Shown: one piece after another, positions 55,474 to 63,367 of the stretch
Numbering within the stretch: the stretch's first letter is position 1
Layout: the number at the start of each line of letters is the position of its first letter
Origin: Phaeovibrio sulfidiphilus
Lineage (GTDB): Bacteria; Pseudomonadota; Alphaproteobacteria; Rhodospirillales; Rhodospirillaceae
NCBI RefSeq assembly: GCF_014861485.1
Contig: NZ_JACZHT010000006.1
Location: forward strand, 62,001 to 126,000
Length of the DNA: 64,000 bases
Direction of reading: 5' to 3'
The notes under the pieces: model-generated
What the model was told of the DNA's origin: nothing
Database searches by the model: none
What the model saw: the letters and a program-made list of their open reading frames with translations, nothing else
Translations under genes and position numbers: made by a program

Positions 55474-57312
55474 ATGCGCATTCCGTTTCTGTCCCGCCTG
55501 CTTGTCCTTCTCCTTCTCCTTCCGGCGGCGCCCGGCCTTGCGGCCACCGGCAGCCCGGCTCCGGTCCATGCGATCTCCATGCACGGCGCGCCCAAATATC
55601 CCCCCGGGTTCACCAGCTTTGACTACGTCAATCCGGATGCTCCCCAAGGCGGCACCGTGCGCCTGGGAACCAACGGGGCCTTCGACACCCTGAACCCCTA
55701 CACCATTCGCGGACTGGCAGCGGCCTCCCTGGCCCTGACCTATGACACGCTTCTGGAGAAATCCGCAGACGAGCCGTTCACGGGCTACGGCCTGCTGGCC
55801 GAGAGCATCCAGCTTCCGGAGGACCGATCGGAGGTGACGTTCACGCTCCGCCCCGAGGCCACCTGGTCCGACGGCACCCCCGTGAGCGCCGAGGACGTGG
55901 CGTTCTCGCTGGAGACCCTGCGCACAAAGGGCCTGCCGTTCTACAACGCCTACTACGGCGATGTGGCCTCAGTGGAGGTTCTGGGCCCCAGGACGGTGCG
56001 GTTTGTCTTTCGCCACAGCAACAACCGGGAACTGCCCCTGATTATCGGACAGATGCCGATTCTCCCCAAACACTACTGGGAAAGCCGGGACTTCGAGGCC
56101 GTGACCCTGGAGATCCCCGTCCACTCCGGGCCCTACGCCATCGAGACCTTCGAGCCCGGGCGCTCCATCACCTACCGCCGCCGTGCGGACTACTGGGGCA
56201 ACGGCCTGCCGGTGATGCGGGGCCGCTACAATTTCGAGCGCATCGAGTTCACCTCCTACCGGGATGCCACCGTGATGCTGGAGGCCTTCAAGGCCGGAGC
56301 CTTCGACTTCCGGCTGGAGTACGTGGCCCGGCAGTGGGCCACCGGCTACCAGAGCCCCGCCCTGAACGAGGGGCGCATCATTCTCGAGCGCATCCCGAAC
56401 CACCGGGTGTCCGGCATGCAGGGCTTCGTGTTCAACCTGCGCAATCCTTTGTTCAAGGATCCGGCCGTGCGCGAGGCGCTGGCCTACACCTTCGATTTCG
56501 AGTGGACGAACAAGACCCTTTTCTTCAACGAGTACAAGCGCCTGCGCAGCTACTTTGACAACTCGGAGCTTGCGGCCACCGGCCTGCCCTCCCCGGCGGA
56601 GATGGAGGTTCTCGCCCCCCTTCGCACACAGATTCCCGAGCGCGTGTTCACCGAGAGCTACCAGCCGCCCTCGGTTGACCCCGAGGCCGGAGGCATGCGG
56701 GCAAACCTCGGGAAGGCCATGGAGCTCCTGAAGTCGGCGGGATGGACCGTGCGTGACGGCGCCCTGCGCAATTCGGAGGGCACTCCCTTCACGTTCGAGA
56801 TCCTCCTGGTCCAGCCCGAGTTCGACCGGATCGTGGTCCCCATGACCCGCAACATGGAGCGCCTGGGAATCAAGGCCACCATCCGGGTGGTGGACTCGGC
56901 CCAGTACGTGGAGCGGGTCCAGAAGTTCGACTACGACATGATGGTGACCAGCTGGGGCCAGTCCAACAGCCCCGGCAACGAGCAGCGGAACTACTGGTCC
57001 TGCCAGGCGGCCAGCACACCGGGCAGCAGCAATGAGGCCGGCCTGTGCTCGCCGGCGGTGGACACCCTGATCGAGGGCCTGATCGGGGCCTCCACCCGCG
57101 AGGATCTGGTTGCCCGCACCCGGGCCCTGGACCGGGTTCTGCAGTGGTCGTTTCTGGTGATTCCCCAGTACTACGTCCCCGCAGACCGCGTCGCCTACTG
57201 GAATATCTTCGGCCGACCGGAGATCACGCCCGAGGACGGCGTGCAGTTTTTCACCTGGTGGATCGACCCCGCAAAGGCAGCGGCACTCGGCCGGCGGGGC
57301 TCTGAAAAATAA
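55474..57312 (+). CDS. Extracellular solute-binding protein, family 5 (YejA-like)
   Basis: 612 residues from the ATG at 55474. A signal peptide is at 1-24 (RLLVLLLLLPAAPGLA). The SBP_bac_5 fold is clear: an ISMHGAPKYPPGFTSFDYVN start, FTLRPEATWSDGTPVSAEDV and a central NPLFKDPAVREALAYTFDFEW. The N-terminus and length (about 600) match YejA-type peptide/microcin C-type binding proteins rather than OppA. It would bind oligopeptides in the periplasm for an ABC importer, but no permease or ATPase genes (yejB, yejE, yejF) follow; the next feature is tRNA-Val. It is therefore an orphan or its transporter is elsewhere. Confidence 0.88.
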   Translation: MRIPFLSRLLVLLLLLPAAPGLAATGSPAPVHAISMHGAPKYPPGFTSFDYVNPDAPQGGTVRLGTNGAFDTLNPYTIRGLAAASLALTYDTLLEKSADEPFTGYGLLAESIQLPEDRSEVTFTLRPEATWSDGTPVSAEDVAFSLETLRTKGLPFYNAYYGDVASVEVLGPRTVRFVFRHSNNRELPLIIGQMPILPKHYWESRDFEAVTLEIPVHSGPYAIETFEPGRSITYRRRADYWGNGLPVMRGRYNFERIEFTSYRDATVMLEAFKAGAFDFRLEYVARQWATGYQSPALNEGRIILERIPNHRVSGMQGFVFNLRNPLFKDPAVREALAYTFDFEWTNKTLFFNEYKRLRSYFDNSELAATGLPSPAEMEVLAPLRTQIPERVFTESYQPPSVDPEAGGMRANLGKAMELLKSAGWTVRDGALRNSEGTPFTFEILLVQPEFDRIVVPMTRNMERLGIKATIRVVDSAQYVERVQKFDYDMMVTSWGQSNSPGNEQRNYWSCQAASTPGSSNEAGLCSPAVDTLIEGLIGASTREDLVARTRALDRVLQWSFLVIPQYYVPADRVAYWNIFGRPEITPEDGVQFFTWWIDPAKAAALGRRGSEK

Positions 57313-57348
57313 GGATGAAAAATCGTCGGCAGACGTGGGAAACACCGC

Positions 57349-57377
57349 TTGACAGACCCCCGCCATGTGGCATAGAA
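57349..57377 (+). promoter_or_regulatory. tRNA-Val promoter
   Basis: A perfect -35 TTGACA (57349-57354) precedes ATAGAA (57372-57377, spacing 17), about 55 bases upstream of the tRNA. A CTTGACA -35 of this kind is common before alphaproteobacterial stable-RNA genes. Confidence 0.6.
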
Positions 57378-57432
57378 CCCTCTCCACACACGGACGGCCC
57401 GGACGACGAAACGTCTCACACCGGGTCCGGAC

Positions 57433-57507
57433 GGGCGCGTAGCTCAGCGGGAGAGCACTGCCTTCACACGGCAGGGGTCACAGGTTCAATCCCTGTCGCG
57501 CCCACCA
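57433..57507 (+). tRNA. tRNA-Val (anticodon CAC)
   Basis: 75 nucleotides including an encoded CCA. The acceptor stem GGGCGCG / CGCGCCC is followed by A and CCA. The D-arm GCTC/GAGC, the anticodon stem CTGCC/GGCAG with loop TTCACAC (anticodon CAC, reading GUG) and the T-arm ACAGG-TTCAATC-CCTGT are all paired. A terminator follows 13 bases later. Confidence 0.97.
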
Positions 57508-57520
57508 GTTTGCACACGGA

Positions 57521-57546
57521 AACGGGAGCCTCGGGCTCCCGTTTTT
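57521..57546 (+). terminator. Rho-independent terminator of tRNA-Val
   Basis: A 10-bp stem (AACGGGAGCC / GGCTCCCGTT) with a 3-base loop and a continuing T-run to 57546. Confidence 0.9.
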
Positions 57547-57884
57547 CGTTGGCGGTCCGGCACGTCCGGACGATCCCCGGAAGAGGATTTTCATGCGGCT
57601 GGCACCGGCCCTCCCCCCAGGCAAATGCGGACCTCGCCCGCCCTGCGGTATCCCGCCCGGGTCGTCCCGGGCCCCCTGCGCTCTCGCTCCCGCCGGGTAC
57701 ACCGGCCGAGTCTCCCGGATCGGAGGCATTCGCGTCTGGCCCCAGGACCGCAAGGCGTGAACGAAGCCTAAAACACAACCTGACTTCGGACATAAAATTT
57801 CCCCGCATCACCCCCACGCGAAAAAAATGGCGTACACCAGCCCCTTAGGCACGCCGTAACTGCATTTTTCGCGCGACGCCACTC
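57547..57884. other. Intergenic stretch between tRNA-Val and the VPLPA-CTERM gene
   Basis: About 340 bases without a gene. The right part becomes AT-rich near the candidate promoter at 57885-57912. No duplicated tRNA 3' end (attachment-site remnant) was seen. Confidence 0.45.
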
Positions 57885-57912
57885 TTGATGTGCTAGTATA
57901 TATCCATATATT
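57885..57912 (+). promoter_or_regulatory. Candidate promoter of the VPLPA-CTERM gene
   Basis: TTGATG (57885-57890), a 16-base spacer, then TATATT (57907-57912), in a sharply AT-rich patch about 80 bases upstream of the ATG. Confidence 0.4.
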
Positions 57913-57991
57913 CGGTGTGAAATGCATCAGGCAAAAACAGTGGATGGACACGCGGCCCCGCACGGGGGCCGTCGAAGAGAGTGAGGCGACC

Positions 57992-58720
57992 ATGAACACG
58001 ATCCTGAAAACCCTCAGCCGGCCCGTTGTGGCCGGACTTGGAGCTGTTGCGCTCTATGCCGCAACGCTGATGTTCCCCTCACACGCCAGCGCCGCCGACG
58101 CCCCGTGGACCAACACCTTCAACATGGGCACCATCTCGGCGACCTCCTCGACGTTCAACAAATGGGATCCGAAAGCCGGAGGATCCTTCGGGGCCTCATT
58201 CGTGTTCAAGAACAACGAGATCGGAGTTCTCAACGCGTCGGGCCTCGGTCAGGCCGGTTACATGAACTACACCCGCAAAAGCCCGGAACGCTACAGCTAC
58301 TCGAACGCAAACCTGTTCCAGAACAACTATACCTTCGCCCTCGACAAGGCGTCCTCCTTTGCCCTGAACATTGGTCTGGGGATCGACACCGCAGTGATCG
58401 CTGCGTTTGAGGGGCCGCTCGCCATCTCGCTTTCCAGCAAGACCGGCTACACTTGGAATGGAACCATCACCGGGGCAAGCTGGGAGAAGATCTGGGGCAA
58501 CCTGGAGGCGGGGGACTACACGCTGTCCATTTCCGGCAAATACGGTGCGGACGGCCGCGGAGCGGAGAGCTTCATCCAGGGATACAGCGCCACCTTCCTT
58601 GCGGGCGAGGCCCAGCCCGGCGATGTCCCGCTGCCTGCTGCCCTGGTTCTTCTTGGAACCGCGCTGGCCGGCGCCGGCGTCTACGGGCGCAGAAAAGCCA
58701 CGGCTGCCCGGGCCGCCTGA
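57992..58720 (+). CDS. VPLPA-CTERM (PEP-CTERM type) sorting-domain protein
   Basis: 242 residues from the ATG at 57992, with GAGG 5 bases upstream. A signal peptide is at 1-35 (VVAGLGAVALYAATLMFP, cleavage near HASAADA). The mature domain (about 36-205) is beta-rich, Ser/Gly/Asn-rich and almost without cysteine, typical of exported matrix proteins. The C-terminus has VPLPAALVLLGTALAGAG followed by a basic RRK, the tripartite VPLPA-CTERM signal recognised by exosortase. The protein is thus expected to be processed and released to the surface or exopolysaccharide. No exosortase or EPS genes are in the window. A strong terminator follows. Confidence 0.92.
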   Translation: MNTILKTLSRPVVAGLGAVALYAATLMFPSHASAADAPWTNTFNMGTISATSSTFNKWDPKAGGSFGASFVFKNNEIGVLNASGLGQAGYMNYTRKSPERYSYSNANLFQNNYTFALDKASSFALNIGLGIDTAVIAAFEGPLAISLSSKTGYTWNGTITGASWEKIWGNLEAGDYTLSISGKYGADGRGAESFIQGYSATFLAGEAQPGDVPLPAALVLLGTALAGAGVYGRRKATAARAA

Positions 58721-58756
58721 CGGCACGGAAGCGGGCTCACCCCCAAAAGACAGACG

Positions 58757-58783
58757 AAGCCCGGTGAAAGCCGGGCTTTTTTT
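58757..58783 (+). terminator. Rho-independent terminator of the VPLPA-CTERM gene
   Basis: An 8-bp stem (AAGCCCGG / CCGGGCTT), a TGAAAG loop, and seven Ts. Confidence 0.95.
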
Positions 58784-58807
58784 GTGGCACCACCACGGAC
58801 GCGATCA

Positions 58808-58852
58808 CGTGTCCCCACGGCAGCGCCATCCCGTGTCCCCACGGCAGCGCCA
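58808..58852. repeat. 21-bp perfect direct repeat, period 24
   Basis: The same 21 bases, beginning CGTGTCCCC and ending GCAGCGCCA, occur at 58808-58828 and 58832-58852. They lie between the VPLPA-CTERM terminator and the oxidoreductase stop. Confidence 0.9.
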
Positions 58853-59098
58853 GAGTGCCCGGTGTTGAATGCGCGGGGCAGCACCGGGGTGGAGCCTCTC
58901 CCCAATCAGAAAGACCGCCCCGGCCGGCAAAAGACCCCGACCGGATCCCACACCGGAAACGGCATCCCACCCGGCCACACCCGGGCGCACAAAAAAGGGG
59001 GGGGCGCCCTCAGGCACCCCCCGGATGATCATCGCAGCCGCACCGCCGCGCCTGCGCCTGTGCCCTCGTCGGCCGCACAGGCGCGCCGTCCCGGGACC
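58853..59098. other. Intergenic stretch downstream of the fusion oxidoreductase
   Basis: About 245 bases with no gene. A G-run at 58997-59006 and an inverted GGGGCGCCC-like element sit about 90 bases after the oxidoreductase stop and might assist termination, but no clean stem with a T-run was found. Confidence 0.35.
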
Positions 59099-62000
59099 TC
59101 AGCGCACCGTTCGCGGCGTCTCCCGTTTCCCGAGCTTGACCAGACAGCGGTCAAGCCACTGCCGGGTGAGCTTCTCGGGCAGGCTGTTTTGTCCGAGCCG
59201 CTCCGCCAGAGCCGTGAAATCCACCGCATCCAGCGGCTGGTCCTGGTTGAAGCAGGTGAAGACGATGCGCACCTCGCCCGTGGCCGGATCGCGCTGCGGC
59301 TGGAGACACTGCCCGCAGATTTCCTTCATCATGCACTGCATGGGTGAGTTGATCGAGCCAAGGGCATGATGGCTGGCCTTCAGATAGGGCTTGAGGATGC
59401 TGTGACGCGCCGCCCCGACGGCGGACATCATCCGGTCCGAGCCGATGACCAGCATCCGGTCCACCGAGGGAAGGGGAAGGGAGGCCTCCCCGATTTCCCC
59501 GGCACCGTAGGCCCTCAGGGCCTCGACGATGTTGCCCACAAACGACAGGTCCCGGGGGCGGGAGGGCGTGAAGCCCGGGGCCTCGTCACAGCACCACACG
59601 ACCACGTCAGCGGCTGCGTGGATATCGTCCACCCGGTAGCGGTCGTTCAGGCCCTTGTAGCCCGCGAAATAGAGCACCTTGTTGCCCCGGTCCCGCAGGG
59701 CCCGGCCGATGGAGAACAGCACCGCGTTCCCCAGTCCGCCGCCCACCAGAAGGACAGTCTCCTCCGAGGGCAGGAAGGTCGGCGCCCCCGTCGGCCCCAT
59801 CACCACCACCGGATCTCCGGGCTTCAGGTGGGCCACCAGATCGGAGGAGCCTCCCATCTCCAGGACGATCATGGACAGAAGCCCCCGCTCCCGGTCTACG
59901 GAGGCACCGGTGAGCGCCACCCCCTCCATGGCCAGGGTGGTGTTGTCCACACTCGTGGAGAAGCGCTCGAAGTTCTGAAGGCGGAAGAACTGTCCCGGCT
60001 CGAAGCGGCGGGCCTGGGCGGGGGCATGGACGGTCAACTGGACAATGTTGTCCGTAAACCGCCGGACCTCGTGCACCCGGGCGCGGAACTCCTCGTTCAC
60101 AATCCGGATGAGATCGCCCCCCCTGCCCTTTGGTTCCGGAAGTTTTTCCAGCATTCTGCTGATCACCGGATAGCCGCGCTGGGCCGAGGACATGGCCGAG
60201 ACCACGTTCCCCGCGAACGACGGGTGCTGGTCACCGAAAAAGCTCACAGCCGTGCCGTCGGCATTCACCCGCAAAAGGACGTCCGCTCGGTCCGGCTTCG
60301 TGGAGTGTTCGGGGGACACCGGGTTGCCATCCATGTCGACGGCCTGGAAGTACTTCCCGTCCAGGGGGATGCGGGCCGTCTCGTCCTCCCGGCCCAGAAC
60401 CGTGTTGGGCACCGTGCCGGCGGCGATAATCACGGTGCGCACCGGCACCACCAGACACTTTTCCGGACGGCCCTGCACCGCCTTGTTCTGGGTCAGGTGA
60501 AGGGCGGCCGCGTGGCCAAATTCGTCGAGCTCGATCTTGGCCGGGGACAGGGTCTCACAGAACGTGATCCCCTCCTCGAAGGCCTTGATCACCTCCTCGT
60601 AGTTGTTGCGGTAGGCGGGCGAGTCCACCAGACGGCGGCGATAGAAGATGGCGGCCCCGCCCCAGGCCTTGAGCATCTCGCGCAGGCGCGGCGCCCGCCC
60701 CTGCCGGCGCGCAATGGCACGCTCGCGGCGGATCGCGCGACCATGGACCAGGAACTCCTCGGCGACCTCGCGCTCCTCGGCGCTCCAGCCCGCCCGGACG
60801 GCGGCCTCGCCCCGCTCGCTCACAAGCTGTTCATAACGCGAGAGGAACTTCTCCACCTGGACCGGGTAGTAGGCCAGGGCCTCGGTGCAGGCATCAATGG
60901 CGGTGAGCCCGCCGCCGATCACGGCCACCGGCAGGCGAACCTGAAGGTTGGCGATGGAATCGCTGCGGGAGGCCCCGGTCAGTTGCAGGCCCATCAGGAA
61001 GTCGCTGGCCTGCCGGACGCCCCGGGCCAGACCGTTTTCCATGGGCACGATGGTCGGACGCCCCGCGCCCAGGCACAGGGCCACATGGTCGAAGCCCATG
61101 GAGAAGGCCTCGTCCAGGGTGAGGGTGCCGCCCATACGAACGCCACCCAGCATGGAAAAGCGCGCCCGGCGCTCCAGCAGAAGGCGGATGACGGTCAGGT
61201 AGTTCTTGTCCCAGCGCACCGTGATGCCGTATTCGGCCACGCCGCCGAAACCGCCCATGACCCGGCTTCCCAGGGGCTCGTAGAGGTCGCGCCAGTCCCG
61301 GATGGGGGAGAACGGAACGCGGGTACCGTCCGCTTTCACACCGGACAGGGCCGGGTCCAGGGGCTCGATCTTCAGGCCGTCGATCCCCACGACCGTGTGC
61401 CCCTCGTTCAGAAGATGGTGGGCCAGGGTGTACCCGGCCGGGCCGAGACCCGCCACCAGGACCGCCCGCCCCGTATCCGGGCGCGGCAGCGGACGGCTGA
61501 CGTTCAGGGGGTTCCAGCGGGTCAGGAGGCTGTAGATCTCGAAGCCCCAGGGAAGGTCAAGAACATCCTTCAGCGTGCGGGTCTCGATCTGGGGGATGTT
61601 GACGGGCTCGCGGGACTGGTTCTGGTAGATGCACGAGACCATGCAGTCATTGCAGATCCGGTGCCCGGTCCCCGCCACCATGGGGTTGGCCACGGTGGCC
61701 GCCGCCAGAGCCGCAATGGACATGCCCCGGCTCTTGAGCTCGTTCATCTCGGAGATGTGCTCCTCAAGGGGACAGCCCAGCATCTCGCGGCCCAGAGGAT
61801 TGACCCGGATCTCGCCAGTCTTGCGGTCCTGCAGACCCTTCTTGCAGGAATCCGCCCCCGTGCGATAACAGAAAATGCACATGTTGGCCGCGTCAAGCGC
61901 GTGGGGAAGGTCGAAACCGCTGTCGGTCAGGTCGAAGCCGTCCCGCTCGCGCAGGTGGGTCGGGGGACAGCCCGTGTGCACCACGCCGTCATCGGTCTCG

Positions 62001-62638
62001 CGGACGGTCTCAACCAGGTTGTCGTAGTCCAGCTTCTCCGGCAGGCGGAACAGGACGCCATGCCCGAAACGGGCCTGACCGGCCGGGGTCTCGGCGGCCC
62101 AGGCGGCAAAGTGGGTGGCAAGCTCCAGAGCCTCGGCGTGGCTGGCCTCATCCTCCATCCACCGGACAACCGCCCGGGCGAAGGCCATCTCGTCGTCCAG
62201 ATCCGCACCGATCAGGGGCGAGAGCGCAATTTCCAGAGCCTCCGGATCTTCCAACTGGGCTTCCGCCTCGCGAATCTTCTTTACGGCGATCCTCTGGACG
62301 AACTTCCGCTTGCACGTGTAGAGAGCATCAAGATCCTGATGCGCCCTGAGGGAGCGACCCACCTCCCTCTCGATCCCGAAGAGTGCGGCCAGGAAGCTCT
62401 CGAGGTGGGGACCGGCCTCGAGCATCAGGTCCGACAGCTTGCGGGGCTCGAGGGAGGCCGGATTGGCCCGCACCGCCCGATAGTGGAGGCCCAGGTCCCG
62501 ATCCTGCCGCGACAGGTGGTCGCAGAACGCGGCATCAAGCCGGGCAAGCCCTTCATCACAATAGAGGTCGGCAAAAGTAAACCCAAGGCCAAGCGGCACG
62601 GCATCAGCGCCGGGCACCGGATTGTTTTCGGACGTCAT
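59099..62638 (-). CDS. NfnAB-like fusion oxidoreductase with unassigned N-terminal domain
   Basis: 1179 residues. Region 1 (about 1-245) is mainly helical and unrecognised. Region 2 (about 250-345) has GltD-type Fe-S cysteines: Cys254, 257, 265 and 289 (CIFC, DSC, GCPL), and Cys329, 332 and 336 (CNDCMVSC). Region 3 (about 390-830) is a GltD/NfnB-like flavoprotein with GLGPAG (397-402) for FAD and GGGLTA (575-580) for NAD(P)H. Region 4 (about 848-1140) is an NfnA/PyrK-like ferredoxin reductase with GGGLGN (966-971) and a probable [2Fe-2S] set, Cys1102, 1108, 1111 and 1129. This suggests electron transfer between two pyridine nucleotides and possibly ferredoxin, maybe bifurcating. It is preceded by an AT-rich promoter region; the acceptor is unknown. 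Confidence 0.85.
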   Translation of the reverse strand: MTSENNPVPGADAVPLGLGFTFADLYCDEGLARLDAAFCDHLSRQDRDLGLHYRAVRANPASLEPRKLSDLMLEAGPHLESFLAALFGIEREVGRSLRAHQDLDALYTCKRKFVQRIAVKKIREAEAQLEDPEALEIALSPLIGADLDDEMAFARAVVRWMEDEASHAEALELATHFAAWAAETPAGQARFGHGVLFRLPEKLDYDNLVETVRETDDGVVHTGCPPTHLRERDGFDLTDSGFDLPHALDAANMCIFCYRTGADSCKKGLQDRKTGEIRVNPLGREMLGCPLEEHISEMNELKSRGMSIAALAAATVANPMVAGTGHRICNDCMVSCIYQNQSREPVNIPQIETRTLKDVLDLPWGFEIYSLLTRWNPLNVSRPLPRPDTGRAVLVAGLGPAGYTLAHHLLNEGHTVVGIDGLKIEPLDPALSGVKADGTRVPFSPIRDWRDLYEPLGSRVMGGFGGVAEYGITVRWDKNYLTVIRLLLERRARFSMLGGVRMGGTLTLDEAFSMGFDHVALCLGAGRPTIVPMENGLARGVRQASDFLMGLQLTGASRSDSIANLQVRLPVAVIGGGLTAIDACTEALAYYPVQVEKFLSRYEQLVSERGEAAVRAGWSAEEREVAEEFLVHGRAIRRERAIARRQGRAPRLREMLKAWGGAAIFYRRRLVDSPAYRNNYEEVIKAFEEGITFCETLSPAKIELDEFGHAAALHLTQNKAVQGRPEKCLVVPVRTVIIAAGTVPNTVLGREDETARIPLDGKYFQAVDMDGNPVSPEHSTKPDRADVLLRVNADGTAVSFFGDQHPSFAGNVVSAMSSAQRGYPVISRMLEKLPEPKGRGGDLIRIVNEEFRARVHEVRRFTDNIVQLTVHAPAQARRFEPGQFFRLQNFERFSTSVDNTTLAMEGVALTGASVDRERGLLSMIVLEMGGSSDLVAHLKPGDPVVVMGPTGAPTFLPSEETVLLVGGGLGNAVLFSIGRALRDRGNKVLYFAGYKGLNDRYRVDDIHAAADVVVWCCDEAPGFTPSRPRDLSFVGNIVEALRAYGAGEIGEASLPLPSVDRMLVIGSDRMMSAVGAARHSILKPYLKASHHALGSINSPMQCMMKEICGQCLQPQRDPATGEVRIVFTCFNQDQPLDAVDFTALAERLGQNSLPEKLTRQWLDRCLVKLGKRETPRTVR

Positions 62639-63270
62639 GGGGCCTCCTCACGGTCTCACTGCGTGCGCCGCCGGTCCCGGGTTTCAGGCCGGCAGGTCAG
62701 CGCCTGTCTGCGCGGCGGGCCCGCCCCCTGCTGTGGAAGGGACGTTTTCCCGGGGCCTGCGGTCCGGTCGCGCGGCGTCCCGTTCGGACGCGGGAGTCAG
62801 GATAGCCGGTCCCGGCCGAAAACTCGAGTCAGGAAGGGAAAAACCGGAAAATATTTAATCTTTAATACAATGTGTTATCCGATTAGGTGGATTTAGTATT
62901 GTTTGATTGAATATACCACCGGACCGGGCACGACAGCCACGGACAACAGGGGGACGGGCGCGGGGACAGCCGCCGCGTCCTGCGCCCGCCCGTCAGGGGC
63001 CGCGCGTCCACGTCTGCGCTCCCGAACGCAACACCCGCCCGTTAAGACTCATATTCCAGAAATAAAGTACAGCAGCCAGCCCGCAGATCCGCCCTTTCCG
63101 CAGACCGGGCCCCTGTTCCGAAGACAGTGGCCGTTTTGGCGGGCGGCAGCCCTCCTTTTCCGGAGGCACCGGTCCGGGCCCCGACCGGTCACAACACCTG
63201 TCGTGGCGGGTCACATGCTCCGCTGGGGGACGCGGCCCCAACCGGGCCGGGGGCCGCACCGGGCGGCCAC
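62639..63270. other. Intergenic stretch with an AT-rich patch upstream of the fusion oxidoreductase
   Basis: About 630 bases without a gene. The patch at about 62849-62930 is strikingly AT-rich against the background. It lies 210-290 bases upstream of the oxidoreductase start and is the best place for its promoter, but no consensus pair could be fixed. 62931-63270 shows nothing. Confidence 0.45.
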
Positions 63271-63301
63271 AAAAAAGCCCCGGGATGTGCTCTCCCGGGG
63301 C
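63271..63301 (-). terminator. Rho-independent terminator of cobT
   Basis: A 9-bp stem (GCCCCGGGA / TCCCGGGGC) with a 7-base loop. On the minus strand it is followed by six Ts (the A-run at 63271-63276 on plus). It lies 66 bases beyond the cobT stop. Confidence 0.9.
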
Positions 63302-63367
63302 CCGGAGGAACGGCGCGACCGCAGCCCGCCCTTCCCCAATACGATTACGCTCAGGCAGAGCGACGGA

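Noticed and set aside
57845-57875. Possible sigma-54 promoter (GGCAC...TGC) upstream of the VPLPA-CTERM gene
   Set aside because: The GG and GC dinucleotides are 12 bases apart instead of 10, so the -24/-12 spacing is wrong.
57433-57990. Integration (attachment) site of a mobile element at tRNA-Val
   Set aside because: No integrase gene and no duplicated tRNA 3' segment were found downstream.
59366-62896. A 1176-codon plus-strand frame opposite the fusion oxidoreductase
   Set aside because: Antisense artefact of GC-rich codons; the minus-strand protein carries all the cofactor motifs.
62849-62930. FNR/Anr-type box in the AT-rich patch
   Set aside because: TTGAT is present but the matching ATCAA half-site at the right spacing is absent.
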